Notes: generated by a model from the sequence alone, not told the origin. Positions 42,197-51,528 are shown, numbered from the stretch's first letter. The stretch: DNA of 64,000 nt from an uncultured Lachnospiraceae bacterium (GCA_910587715.1 CAJUMV010000018.1:11072-75071), one strand, 5' to 3'. Translations and numbers: made by a program.

Positions 42197-45100
42197 ATGA
42201 AGATTACGTTTGACCACAGTAACGCAAATCAAAATGTAGACAGGGCGACAACTGCATATCGGGAAACCCGGACGACCAAGACGGAACGTGCGGGTGATTA
42301 CGCATTAGACATTTCTGGCACAGTTATGGATAACAACGCTTACGGAGGTCACGGAAAGACCGCAGAAGAGGTTATGCAGGATGCGGCGGCTATTGACGTG
42401 GCGACGCAGACAGACTTTATGACAGTAATGTCTAATACTATGTCCGAGGAAGATTTTTCCCGCTTACAGCAGGAAGGGTATCAGCCCGGCGATATGGAAA
42501 TTGAGGAAGTTGTCACCATTGTCGATACGATTAAGGCAGCGCTTGTCAAGGGCGGCACGGAGGTTGCAGGCTACACCGACGATCTGGATGCGGACACCTT
42601 GGCACAGATTACGGGGAGCCAGGCTTTTGCGCAGGAGCTTGCCGCACAGTTTCAGGCACATGACATTCCGCTTACCGAGGAAAATGTGCGGGCGGTGAAG
42701 GATGCCTTTGAGAGAGCCATGCAGACGGGTGAAATCGGTGAAGGCGCGATAAAGTACATGGTGGAAAACCAGATGGAGCCTACCATTGACAATTTTTATC
42801 TGGCGGATCACAGTGCGGCTTCTGACAGCAGGAGACAGGCGCACGGCTATTACGCCGCGGATGGCACGGGCTATTACGCGAAGAAGGCGGAGGACTATAA
42901 CTGGGAGCAGCTCCGTCCGCAGATTGAGCGTGTTTTGGAAGAAGCGGGGCTTGAGATTAACGAAGAGAATATAGAAAGCGCACAGTGGCTGATTGGTGTG
43001 GGCGTACCGCTGACGGCAGAAACCATGCAGAAGCTTCATGAAATCGGGCAGGCAGAGCAGCCTTGGGACAGGGAGAAGATTTTGTCTGCGGCAGCGGCGG
43101 CGATTGCCGACGGAAAAAAAGCCGGGGAAGCTAATCTGGCTGACGGAAGAAGCAGTCTGGAGCGCGCAGCGGATTATGTGGAAGGCTATGGGCGAATCAG
43201 CGATGAAGCGGTTGACCTGACGGTGGCAGAGGAAAAGCAGGTAAATCTGCGGAATCTGACAAAAGCGCAGGAGAGGATAGATGCGGGTGAGGCGGCGCAG
43301 GAAGCGCCGCAGGAGGTTCCGGCAGCCATTACCCAGAGGCGTCAGTTGGAAGAAGTTCGGCTGATGATGACCATTGAAGCAAACCGGCAGTTGATGGCAA
43401 GGGGTTATGCCATAGATACAACGGAACTGGAAGCGCTGGTGGAAGCGCTGAAAAAGCTGGAGCAGGAGCAGAACCAGAAGCTATTCGGAGAATCTGACGC
43501 GGCGGCGGCAGCAGGGAAAGCGGCACTTTACGAGGAAGTACAGACAAAGGTTTCGGAGATTCCCTATTTACCGGCGGCAGTGCTTGTACAGTATATAGAC
43601 GGCACGGAAGCCTTTACGCTTGACAGTGTACATAAGAATGGCGTGGCGCTTAGAAATGCCTATGCGGCGGCGAGTGAGTCCTATGAGACACTGATGACGG
43701 CGCCCAGGGCGGACATGGGAGACTCCATCCGTAAGGCGTTTCGCAATGTGGACGATATTCTAAAAGATATGGGTCTTGAGACGAGCGAGGAGAACCGCAA
43801 GGCGGTGCGGATTCTGGGCTACAACAGTATGGACATTACCGGTGAAAATATGGATGCGGTGAAGAAATACGACATGGAGCTGCAGCAGACCATCCGCAGA
43901 ATGACTCCGGCGGCATCCTTACAGGCGATTCGGGATGGCAAAAATCCGCTTACCATGTCCATGGAGGAACTGAATCAATATCTGGACGAGAGCGGCGCGG
44001 ATGGTACGGCGAGAGAAGAAAAATTCAGCAAATATTTGTATAAGTTAGAAAAGAGTCATGCAGTCAGTGCGCAGGAGAGAGAGGCCTATATCGGGATTTA
44101 CCGTATGTTCCGGCAGCTGGAAAAGTCGGATGACGCGGCGGTGGGCAGTCTCTTGAAGGAGGGGGCGCAGATTTCCTTCAGTAATCTTCTGACGGCAATG
44201 CGCAGCACGAAAAAGCAGGGCATGGATTATACGGTGGACGACGGCTTTGACGGTGTGGACGCAGTGGCGAAAAATAAGTCTATCACCGACCAGATTTTAA
44301 GCGGATTCCCGAATCTGGGGCAGGAGAGCGCGGAGTCCGGCAAACAGGAAAGCGGACAGAGGCAGCAGGGTTCTGAGCAGGCGGAGAGCTATTACCATAT
44401 GCTTGCGGGGCAGATTGCGGATGCTCTGGAGCCGGAGATGCTTGCAGAGACAGACTTTGCGGCAGACACGACGATGGAAGAGTTCGCGGATGCGCTGCGG
44501 CAGCAGACGGCTGATGCTTCTTTAGAGCAGGCGTATATGCAGGAGCAGATCCAATCTTACCGCGGGCTGGAAAATGTGGAAGAAATGATAGTGCGGGAGC
44601 TTGTGGCATACAGGCAGCCCGTGACGGCAAACAATCTGGAAGCGGCGGCGGGGCTTCGGAAAAAACCGGGCGCGCTGTATCGGAAGCTTTGGGATTTGGA
44701 AAACGGCACAGACATTCCGGAAGGAAGACAGAAAGCGGAGAAGCTGCTCGAAAACCTGACGGATAAGGAGAGCGCGCAGGAAGCGTACGAGGAGATGCAG
44801 GAAACATTTTCCGGGCTGCTGGACAGAGCGGCAGATGCGCCGGAAGACTATCTGGATTTGCGTACCCTGCAGAGCTGCAAAAAACAGCTTGCACTTGCCG
44901 GGAGCCTTTCGCGGGAGGAAAATTACCAGATTCCCGTGGAGATTAACGGCGAGTTGACCGCCATCAATCTGAAGGTCCTGCATGGAAACGGAACGGGTAA
45001 GGTGAACGTTACGGTACAGACAGAAGAGTTTGGGCAGATTACAGCCAGATTTTCTCTCAGAGAACAGCAGGTATCCGGCTATATTGCCTGTGAGAGCAGC

Positions 45101-45316
45101 GAAGGGACGGCTTGGCTGCAGGGCAGGCAGGAAGAAATGGAAAAAGCGCTGGCGGCTTCGGGAGAAAACAGAGAAACGGGCAGTCTGGTTATTCTGCAGG
45201 GCAGAGAGGTAAACGGCGAAGGCTACACAGAGGAAGAGATAAACGGCGGGGAAGGACAGCAGACGGCGGAGCTTTACGGAATTGCGAAAGCGTTTATTAC
45301 AACCCTGACGGCATAA
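42197..45316 (+). CDS. Large FliK-like flagellar protein (DUF6240-like), 1039 residues
   Basis: It starts MKITFDHSNANQNVD after CGAGG. The body is long, acidic, Glu/Ala/Gln-rich and mostly helical, without membrane segments. The last 150 residues resemble the FliK C-terminal (Flg_hook) fold: IPVEINGELTAINLKVLHGN, VNVTVQTEEFGQITARFSLR, then QVSGYIACES. FliK controls hook length and switches export specificity. Proteins like this are common in Lachnospiraceae flagellar clusters and may be called DUF6240. Flagellin follows after 16 bp, so the two are likely one operon. The FliK role is inferred from pattern and place. Confidence 0.7.
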   Translation: MKITFDHSNANQNVDRATTAYRETRTTKTERAGDYALDISGTVMDNNAYGGHGKTAEEVMQDAAAIDVATQTDFMTVMSNTMSEEDFSRLQQEGYQPGDMEIEEVVTIVDTIKAALVKGGTEVAGYTDDLDADTLAQITGSQAFAQELAAQFQAHDIPLTEENVRAVKDAFERAMQTGEIGEGAIKYMVENQMEPTIDNFYLADHSAASDSRRQAHGYYAADGTGYYAKKAEDYNWEQLRPQIERVLEEAGLEINEENIESAQWLIGVGVPLTAETMQKLHEIGQAEQPWDREKILSAAAAAIADGKKAGEANLADGRSSLERAADYVEGYGRISDEAVDLTVAEEKQVNLRNLTKAQERIDAGEAAQEAPQEVPAAITQRRQLEEVRLMMTIEANRQLMARGYAIDTTELEALVEALKKLEQEQNQKLFGESDAAAAAGKAALYEEVQTKVSEIPYLPAAVLVQYIDGTEAFTLDSVHKNGVALRNAYAAASESYETLMTAPRADMGDSIRKAFRNVDDILKDMGLETSEENRKAVRILGYNSMDITGENMDAVKKYDMELQQTIRRMTPAASLQAIRDGKNPLTMSMEELNQYLDESGADGTAREEKFSKYLYKLEKSHAVSAQEREAYIGIYRMFRQLEKSDDAAVGSLLKEGAQISFSNLLTAMRSTKKQGMDYTVDDGFDGVDAVAKNKSITDQILSGFPNLGQESAESGKQESGQRQQGSEQAESYYHMLAGQIADALEPEMLAETDFAADTTMEEFADALRQQTADASLEQAYMQEQIQSYRGLENVEEMIVRELVAYRQPVTANNLEAAAGLRKKPGALYRKLWDLENGTDIPEGRQKAEKLLENLTDKESAQEAYEEMQETFSGLLDRAADAPEDYLDLRTLQSCKKQLALAGSLSREENYQIPVEINGELTAINLKVLHGNGTGKVNVTVQTEEFGQITARFSLREQQVSGYIACESSEGTAWLQGRQEEMEKALAASGENRETGSLVILQGREVNGEGYTEEEINGGEGQQTAELYGIAKAFITTLTA

Positions 45317-45332
45317 GAAGGAGGAAATAAAT

Positions 45333-46469
45333 ATGAAAATCAGTTATAATGCGCCGGCAATGCGCGCGAGTAATGCATTAAATGCATCGGACAGCAAGGT
45401 ATCCAAATCTTTACAGCGCCTTTCTTCCGGTTTGAAGGTAACGGCATCAAAGGATAATCCTTCGGGCTATGCCATCGGCAGAAGGATGAATACGCAGATT
45501 ATAGGAATCGGCACGGCGACCCAGACCTCCCAGAACGGCATCTCCGTTATTGAGACGGCGGACGGTGCGCTGACGGAAGTACATGAAATGCTGCAAAGAA
45601 TGAACGAGCTGGCAGTCAAGGGTGAGACGGGAACGCTCACCACCGGCGACCGTATGACGCTTGAGGCAGAGGTAAAGCAGCTCAAAGCGGAGATTACCAG
45701 AGTTTCTACAGATACACAGTTTAACGGACAGACGCTTTTGGACGGCACGTTTGATTTGCGGGGTTACACCAATAACAATAAGGTGAAAGTGGATTATTAC
45801 GCGGATGAGGTTTTGGCGAAGCAATATTCTGTCAGTGAGCTTACCATTGCCAGAGATGCGAAAGGTAAAATTGACAAGGATGCGACCACCATTACTTTGG
45901 GCCCGGAATTCCCGCAGGGCGTGGAGATTTCTGAGACAACGGATAAGAAAATTACGCTGACGGGGCCTTTGGATTTCAAGATAACACTTGAGATTCCGGA
46001 TGACGAAAACGGAAATCCGGTTACGGGGACCGTGATAACGGCTCCGGACAGTCTGCTGATTGATATCACCGGCATCGGCACCATGGATATCCAGACAGGT
46101 GCGAACGAGGGGCAGCAGCTTGACATTCGTATTCCTGAAATTTCTTTGAACCGGATGAACATGGAAGACTTGAAAATGACTACGATAGAAGAGAGCGCGG
46201 ATGCGAACAAAACCATCAGGAGCGCAATCCTCTATGTATCGGATGCGCGAAGCAGGCTCGGCGCGTACCAGAACCGTCTGGAGCACACGATCAACAATCT
46301 GGATGTGTCCAATGAGAATATGACGGCTTCCTATTCCCGTATCATGGATGTGGATATGGCGGAGGAGATGACGGAGTATACCACGGAGCAGGTAATATCC
46401 CAGGCGGCGGTTTCCATGCTGGCGCAGGCGAACGAAAGACCTTCGCAGGTGCTGCAGTTGCTGCAGTGA
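45333..46469 (+). CDS. fliC: Flagellin
   Basis: A 378-residue flagellin. The N-terminal D0/D1 domain begins MKISYNAPAMRASNALNAS and includes LQRLSSGLKVTASKDNPSGY and the MLQRMNELAVKG segment. The C-terminal D1/D0 ends with RIMDVDMAEEMTEYTTEQVI, then QAAVSMLAQANERPSQVLQL. The variable middle (about 145-290) is short. It polymerises into the filament after export by the flagellar type III system, with FliS as chaperone (next gene). The ribosome binding site GAAGGAGG is very strong. No promoter lies directly before it. Confidence 0.95.
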   Translation: MKISYNAPAMRASNALNASDSKVSKSLQRLSSGLKVTASKDNPSGYAIGRRMNTQIIGIGTATQTSQNGISVIETADGALTEVHEMLQRMNELAVKGETGTLTTGDRMTLEAEVKQLKAEITRVSTDTQFNGQTLLDGTFDLRGYTNNNKVKVDYYADEVLAKQYSVSELTIARDAKGKIDKDATTITLGPEFPQGVEISETTDKKITLTGPLDFKITLEIPDDENGNPVTGTVITAPDSLLIDITGIGTMDIQTGANEGQQLDIRIPEISLNRMNMEDLKMTTIEESADANKTIRSAILYVSDARSRLGAYQNRLEHTINNLDVSNENMTASYSRIMDVDMAEEMTEYTTEQVISQAAVSMLAQANERPSQVLQLLQ

Positions 46470-46505
46470 TATTAAATTGAAATATGAGAAAGGCAGATTC
46501 ATGAT

Positions 46506-46982
46506 ATGACGAAGGAATTAAAACAGGAATATACCCTGCGGATTACGCAGGCAAACAAGACGCAGCTCATCACCATTCTGTACGAGATGGCGCTGCTCTA
46601 TGTGGATGAAGCGCAGGAAGCGCTGGCTGCGGGAGACAGGACAGAACTTAAGAACGCTGTCCGCAGGATTCAGGGCTGCATGTGCGAGCTTATGGATTCT
46701 CTGCATATGGAGTATGAGGTGGCGCACAATCTCCTGCAGCTCTATCTGTATGTCAACAGAGAGGTGGCGAAAGCGGCTCTGCACAATGATGCGGAAAGTC
46801 TGGAGCATGTCCGTCCAGTGCTGGAACAGCTTCTGGCGGCGTATAAGCAGATTGAGGGACAGGACGTAAGCGATCCTGTTATGGGCAACGCCCAGACTGT
46901 GTATGCGGGACTGACCTATGGCAGAAATGATCTGATGGAAAATGCCGCAGATCCCGCCGCGAACCGGGGCTTCTGTGTCTAA
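46506..46982 (+). CDS. fliS: Flagellar export chaperone FliS
   Basis: A 158-residue all-helical protein with the FliS pattern: EYTLRITQANKTQLITILYE, LDSLHMEYEVAHNLLQLYLY, then VNREVAKAALHND. FliS binds the C-terminus of flagellin in the cytoplasm and keeps it unfolded for export. It begins 36 bp after the flagellin gene, so it is co-expressed with its client. Its C-terminal tail (about 25 residues) is longer than in Bacillus FliS. Confidence 0.88.
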   Translation: MTKELKQEYTLRITQANKTQLITILYEMALLYVDEAQEALAAGDRTELKNAVRRIQGCMCELMDSLHMEYEVAHNLLQLYLYVNREVAKAALHNDAESLEHVRPVLEQLLAAYKQIEGQDVSDPVMGNAQTVYAGLTYGRNDLMENAADPAANRGFCV

Positions 46983-47039
46983 ATCGGGCTGTTTGCGCGT
47001 TCGATTCAGAGAACGCATTTTATGCGCCGTTCAATCAGA

Positions 47040-47327
47040 CTAGGAAAACGTCAGGGGGCGGTAAGCCTCCGCAAGTTCTTTTTCAGGCAGCGGCTCTGTT
47101 TCCGCTGCCTTTTGCAGTAAGTATTTATACCGTTTCATAACAGCGTTCAATTCATAGATATAGCAGTCAATCAAATCAGGATCTGTCGCGTTGTCAAATC
47201 CCGCGTAAGCGTTTTCCAACGCGTTTCTGGTAAGTAACAGCTCCTCTCGCAGTGTCATCTTCTGCCTGTCCACGATAATTTCATTCTCTTCCGGTATGCA
47301 GGGACTCTGTCTGAAAATGATTCTCAT
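47040..47327 (-). CDS. DUF2508 (YaaL-like) protein
   Basis: A 95-residue protein matching the DUF2508 pattern: LREELLLTRNALENAYAGFD, then ATDPDLIDCYIYELNAVMKR and YKYLLQKA. In Bacillus, yaaL lies next to bofA in the same direction. Here it is encoded divergently from bofA, with its own TAAGGAGG ribosome binding site. The function of the family is unknown; the link with bofA suggests a sporulation role. Confidence 0.85.
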   Translation of the reverse strand: MRIIFRQSPCIPEENEIIVDRQKMTLREELLLTRNALENAYAGFDNATDPDLIDCYIYELNAVMKRYKYLLQKAAETEPLPEKELAEAYRPLTFS

Positions 47328-47488
47328 ATTTGCACAATCCTCCTTATGGATTATCTTCTCACTCTAGTTTAGGTAAAAATTTCCAGAAATATTCATGTAA
47401 TATTATGAATAGCTCGTTCATATGGTGTAAGGAGACAGGCAGGAGAGGCGTTTCGCGGGGCGGCGGAACGGACTGCAGGGTGCGGATT

Positions 47489-47761
47489 ATGGAAAATTTG
47501 AGCGGCGCGTTTGTGATAATGGCGGTATGCCTGATTGTATTGGCGATAGGCGCAATGGGCAGAAAAGTAGAATGGCTGGTCAATTTTGTTTTGCGTGCGG
47601 TGATGGGAACCGTAGGTATTTACGCGGTTAATTATATATTGGCGGCAAGACAGATTCAGGTGGCGGTGGGAATTAATCCTTTTACGGTTTTGACATCGGG
47701 AGTCCTCGGATTTCCGGGGGTTGCGGTACTTTACGGCATTCATTTTTTCAAAATCTTGTGA
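47489..47761 (+). CDS. bofA: Pro-sigma-K processing inhibitor BofA family protein
   Basis: About 90 residues with two membrane helices (about 6-26 and 32-55) and the family hallmark VGINPFTVLTSGVLGFPGVA near the C-terminus. BofA holds the SpoIVFB protease inactive in the outer forespore membrane until the sigma-K checkpoint. I take ATG 47489, which gives the normal BofA length; the frame is open further upstream, but that part is basic and not BofA-like. Only a weak ribosome binding site is present. The gene supports a spore-forming host. Confidence 0.85.
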   Translation: MENLSGAFVIMAVCLIVLAIGAMGRKVEWLVNFVLRAVMGTVGIYAVNYILAARQIQVAVGINPFTVLTSGVLGFPGVAVLYGIHFFKIL

Positions 47762-47772
47762 ATAATTTACAA

Positions 47773-47800
47773 TAGACAAATTTTTTCGTTGTGCTATAAT
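47773..47800 (+). promoter_or_regulatory. Promoter of the Tad pilus operon
   Basis: TAGACA (47773-47778), 16 bp, and a consensus TATAAT (47795-47800). A 100-base leader follows before the first gene. I recognise no c-di-GMP riboswitch in it. Confidence 0.65.
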
Positions 47801-47903
47801 TCAAGTCACAACTCAAGAAATTCTATGTGTCATTCCCTTCTGTGGAATACACGCTTCTCGCTTCAGGGCATCGGGAAGGTCTTCCAATTATTTCGTTGAG
47901 TCG

Positions 47904-48470
47904 ATGTTTTTCATCAAAATTTTAGGATGTGGAGGTGGTTCTATTGGACTGACGTATTGTCAATCTATTTTGCTTCTCCTGCTTTTGCTTTCCGCTTTGG
48001 CAGATCTTAAGACAGACAGGATTCCGAACGGATTTGTTCTTTTGGGAACGGTAATCGGCATTTCGGGCAGCATATTATCCGGTCGGGGCTTGCCTGGTAT
48101 TCTGGCATCTGTGTTTCTGGCGTTTCTGCTTATGTATCCTTTGTATATGATAGGCGCACTCGGGGCGGGCGATGTAAAGCTGTTTCTTATGATCGGGAGT
48201 TTTCAGGCGGCGGGAGAATTTTTGGTGATACTGGTCGGAGCCTTTGTGATTGGCGCGGGATTTTCGGTAATAAAACTTGTAACAGAGAAAAACGTCAGGG
48301 AGAGATTTCGCTATTTTTTCTCCTATCTGTACGACATTCTGCGGACGGGGAAATGGAAAATCTACGGCGAAGACTTAAAACAGGATTATCACACCTACTG
48401 TAAAAACAAAATCCACTTTGCGGTGCCGATTCTGTTCAGTGCGGTGTGCAGGATAGGAGGATTATTTTGA
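47904..48470 (+). CDS. A24 prepilin peptidase (first of two)
   Basis: A membrane aspartyl peptidase with the two catalytic Asp motifs: LADLKTDRIPN near the N-terminus and GALGAGDVKLFLM further on. It should cleave the Flp pilin and TadE-like leaders encoded downstream. Five to six membrane helices are followed by a short cytoplasmic tail. The ATG at 47904 has only a weak ribosome binding site. A much stronger one (GGAGGTGG, 47930-47937) lies inside the frame and would serve an ATT at 47943, so the true protein may be 13 residues shorter. The last 4 bases overlap the next gene. Confidence 0.88.
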   Translation: MFFIKILGCGGGSIGLTYCQSILLLLLLLSALADLKTDRIPNGFVLLGTVIGISGSILSGRGLPGILASVFLAFLLMYPLYMIGALGAGDVKLFLMIGSFQAAGEFLVILVGAFVIGAGFSVIKLVTEKNVRERFRYFFSYLYDILRTGKWKIYGEDLKQDYHTYCKNKIHFAVPILFSAVCRIGGLF

Positions 48471-49513
48471 CACAAAAAATTATGGCAATCTGCGATATGG
48501 AGGAGGGTTACGCTTTCCGCATGGCGGAGTATCTTTTGGAAAAGGTAAGGCTTCCCTATACGCTGCATTTGTTTACGGCGGTGGAAGAGCTGGAAAAATT
48601 CGCGGGAAGGGAGGAGATAGAGATTCTTCTCATTGCCGAGAGCGCGTGGCGGCTGCTTAAGGAAGCGTATATCAGAAAACAGGCGGCGCAGATGTTTATT
48701 CTGCAGGAGAGCAGCGAAGCGGTGCAGATGTCTGCAGCGCAGGAGAACGGCGGGGCGGCACAGGAAGATATGCACTGCATCTGCAAGTACCAAAGCCCTG
48801 AATTGGTAGTGCAGGAGATGTTAAATGTGATTGCAGATGGCAGCGGGTGGAAGGACTGCCCGGAGGCTGTAGACACGGACGTGAAAATGATAGGCATTTA
48901 TTCGCCGGTGAAAAGATGCTTACAGACTTCCTTCGCACTGTCGCTCGGGCAGCTTTTGGCGAAGGAGCACAAAACAATGTACCTGAATTTTGAAATGTAT
49001 TCCGGTCTGGGTGAGCTTTTGCAACGGGAATACCAGACGGATATGCTGGACGTCATGTATTACTTCCAGAGCGCGAGGGAAAAGCTGGCGCTGCGGCTGC
49101 CAACGGTCATTCAGAATGCGGGAGGGCTGGATTACATACCACCCATGCAGTATTCGCTTGCCATTAAAGAAGTGCCGGGACAGCAGTGGCTGGCGCTCTG
49201 TAAGGATATCGCGGCAATCGGGGAATACGAATATATGATTTTGGACCTGGATGACGGGATAGACGGTTTGTTTGAACTGTTAAAAAGTTGTAACAAAATC
49301 TATACGATCACGAGGGAGGACCATTTCGCGCAGGCAAAGCTCAGGCAGTATGAGCGGATGCTGCAGCAGGGGGAGCTGGGAGAAATTTCGGAAAAAACCG
49401 TAAAATGCCGTTTCCCGATTTTTCAGGAGCTGCCGGACAGTCTGGATATGATGACACACGGGGAACTGGCGGGATATGTAAAATCCATTATAAAAGAGGA
49501 TATTTATGGGTAA
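48467..49513 (+). CDS. CpaE-like pilus assembly protein with degenerate P-loop
   Basis: About 348 residues: an N-terminal receiver-like part (MAICDMEEGYAFRMAEYLLE, LLIAESAW) and a C-terminal MinD/ParA-like fold (TMYLNFEMYSGLG, YMILDLDDGIDGLF). CpaE/TadZ proteins localise the pilus machine. At the expected ParA P-loop the sequence is GIYSPVKRCLQTSFALSLG, without the KGGxGKT motif, so ATP hydrolysis is doubtful. The TTG at 48467 follows AGGAGG by 7 bp and overlaps the previous stop codon (TTGA), so I prefer it to the GTG at 48446. Confidence 0.82.
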   Translation: MTQKIMAICDMEEGYAFRMAEYLLEKVRLPYTLHLFTAVEELEKFAGREEIEILLIAESAWRLLKEAYIRKQAAQMFILQESSEAVQMSAAQENGGAAQEDMHCICKYQSPELVVQEMLNVIADGSGWKDCPEAVDTDVKMIGIYSPVKRCLQTSFALSLGQLLAKEHKTMYLNFEMYSGLGELLQREYQTDMLDVMYYFQSAREKLALRLPTVIQNAGGLDYIPPMQYSLAIKEVPGQQWLALCKDIAAIGEYEYMILDLDDGIDGLFELLKSCNKIYTITREDHFAQAKLRQYERMLQQGELGEISEKTVKCRFPIFQELPDSLDMMTHGELAGYVKSIIKEDIYG

Positions 49514-50726
49514 CACGGAAGAGAGAAGAAAACTTTTAAAGGAAAGGCTTTTGGAAAGCATCGACTATTCCAGAGAAAGCAGCGACGAAGAAATCCGGGA
49601 GCTGATTGATGAAATGCTTGTGCGGGAGGGAAGGGAAAATCCCTTATCCCTATCGGAGCGCGGCAGATTAAGAAAAGAGCTTTTTCATGCGGTTCGCAAG
49701 CTGGATGTGCTGCAGGAGCTCGTGGACGATGTGCAGGTCACGGAGATTATGATTAACGGACCGAACCGGATTTTCATTGAACGAGGCGGCAGGCTTATGG
49801 AGAGCGGGCTTTGCTTCGACAGTGAGGAGAAGCTGCAAAATGTAATCCAGCAGATTGTTTCGGACTGCAACAGAACGGTCAATGAAGCATCGCCGATTGT
49901 GGATGCCAGACTGGAAAACGGTGCCCGCGTCAATGTGGTTCTGAACCCGGTAGCATTAAACGGTCCTGTCGTCACCATCAGACGGTTTCCCGACAAACCC
50001 ATTACCATGAAGGATTTGGTGTCCTTCGGGTCCATCACGGAGGAGGTGTGCGAGTGGTTAAGCAGGCTTGTACAGGCAAAATACAATATTTTTATCAGCG
50101 GCGGAACAGGCTCCGGAAAAACCACATTTCTAAACGCGCTGTCAAATTATATTCCGGAGGAGGAGCGTATTATCACGATAGAGGACAGTGCGGAGCTGCA
50201 AATTAGAAACATACGGAATATCGTCCGCATGGAGACGAGGAACGCTAATGTGGAGGGGTGCCGGGAGATCACAATTAGGGACTTGATTAAAACTTGTTTG
50301 AGAATGAGACCGGACAGGATAATCGTGGGCGAGGTGCGCGGCGGAGAAGCCTTTGACATGATGCAGTGCTTAAATACGGGGCACGACGGCTCCATGTCCA
50401 CGGGACATGCCAACAGCTCACGGGATATGTTAAGCCGCTTGGAAAATATGATTCTCATGGGAATTGAGATTCCGTTAGAAGCCATCAGACAGCAGATTGC
50501 GTCGGGCATTGACATTATCGTCCATCTGGGGCGGCTGCGGGATAAAACGAGGAAGGTGTTGGAAATTACGGAGGTTTGCGGCTATGAAAAAGGAGAAATT
50601 GTCTTAAGCCCGCTTTACCGTTTCGAGGAGGAAGGGGAGACGGGCGGCGGAAAAATCCTCGGCACGCTCCGCAAGAAAGGAGAGCTGGCTTATGTCGAAA
50701 AGCTACAGACCGCCGGATTATGCTGA
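49506..50726 (+). CDS. cpaF: CpaF/TadA secretion ATPase
   Basis: A 406-residue hexameric ATPase of the type II/IV secretion family. Walker A GGTGSGKTT, the Asp box IITIEDSAELQI, Walker B RPDRIIVGEVRGGEAF and the His box STGHANSS are all intact. It powers assembly of the Flp pilus with TadB and TadC. It overlaps the CpaE gene by 8 bp and the next gene by 35 bp, so expression is tightly coupled. Confidence 0.95.
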   Translation: MGNTEERRKLLKERLLESIDYSRESSDEEIRELIDEMLVREGRENPLSLSERGRLRKELFHAVRKLDVLQELVDDVQVTEIMINGPNRIFIERGGRLMESGLCFDSEEKLQNVIQQIVSDCNRTVNEASPIVDARLENGARVNVVLNPVALNGPVVTIRRFPDKPITMKDLVSFGSITEEVCEWLSRLVQAKYNIFISGGTGSGKTTFLNALSNYIPEEERIITIEDSAELQIRNIRNIVRMETRNANVEGCREITIRDLIKTCLRMRPDRIIVGEVRGGEAFDMMQCLNTGHDGSMSTGHANSSRDMLSRLENMILMGIEIPLEAIRQQIASGIDIIVHLGRLRDKTRKVLEITEVCGYEKGEIVLSPLYRFEEEGETGGGKILGTLRKKGELAYVEKLQTAGLC

Positions 50727-51450
50727 GTATCATTTTTCTTTCAAGGAAGGCGCGCTTGCTGTGCTGGAAGGCGCGTGTGTGGTGGCGATGATCGGCTATT
50801 TTTTCTATCGCTCGTGGCTTGCCTGCTTGTTTCTTCTTCCCGTATTTGTCCTTTTTATGAGGGAAAGGAAAAGGGAGCTGGCGAAAAAGCGCAGGCAGGA
50901 GTTGAGTTTACAGTTTAAGGACCTGGTGCTGGCGCTCTCGGCAAACGTCAAAGCGGGATATTCCATAGAAAACGCCCTGCGGGAGTCGTATCGGGATGTG
51001 GAGCTGCTTTACGGGGCGGACAGTCCCATCTGTCTGGAAGTACGGCATATGCTGCGGGGGTTGGAAAATAACGTGATTTTGGAAAAACTGCTGTACGATT
51101 TGGGAGTGAGAAGCCGGCTGCCTGATATCATGCAGTTTGCGGATGTCTTTCTGATTGCGAAGAGAAGCGGCGGCAATCTCACGGAAATACTGGAAAAAAC
51201 CGCCGGAGTCATCGAGCAGAAAATTGAGACGGATAAGGAAATCCAACTTATGATTGGCGCGAGGAAGATGGAGCAGAAAATTATGAATATGGTGCCGTTT
51301 CTGATTATCTTCTATATCGGAACGACCTCGCAGGGATTTTTCGATGTGCTTTATCATAACCTCATAGGTGCGGTGGTGATGACGGTGTGCCTGCTCTTTT
51401 ACGGCGCGGCATATCTGCTCTCTAAGCGGATTGTAGAAATAGAAGTGTAG
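50692..51450 (+). CDS. tadB: TadB-like type II secretion F family membrane protein
   Basis: A 252-residue inner-membrane platform protein. Two membrane helices near the N-terminus (about 23-60) precede the cytoplasmic GspF domain (FKDLVLALSANVKAGYSIEN, then DVFLIAKRSGGNLTEILEKT), with two helices at the C-terminus. It starts inside the end of cpaF, at an ATG preceded by AAAGGAG. With TadC it forms the platform on which pilin is polymerised. Confidence 0.9.
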   Translation: MSKSYRPPDYAEYHFSFKEGALAVLEGACVVAMIGYFFYRSWLACLFLLPVFVLFMRERKRELAKKRRQELSLQFKDLVLALSANVKAGYSIENALRESYRDVELLYGADSPICLEVRHMLRGLENNVILEKLLYDLGVRSRLPDIMQFADVFLIAKRSGGNLTEILEKTAGVIEQKIETDKEIQLMIGARKMEQKIMNMVPFLIIFYIGTTSQGFFDVLYHNLIGAVVMTVCLLFYGAAYLLSKRIVEIEV

Positions 51451-51528
51451 ATAAATGCCTGTATGATGTTCTGCGCATAGAAAGACGCGGAGACCGGATA
51501 TCGGCTATTACAGAGAAAGGAGTGTTTG

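Noticed and set aside
47800..47903. A c-di-GMP riboswitch before the Tad operon
   Set aside because: The GEMM core sequences are not found in the leader, although clostridial pilus operons can have one.
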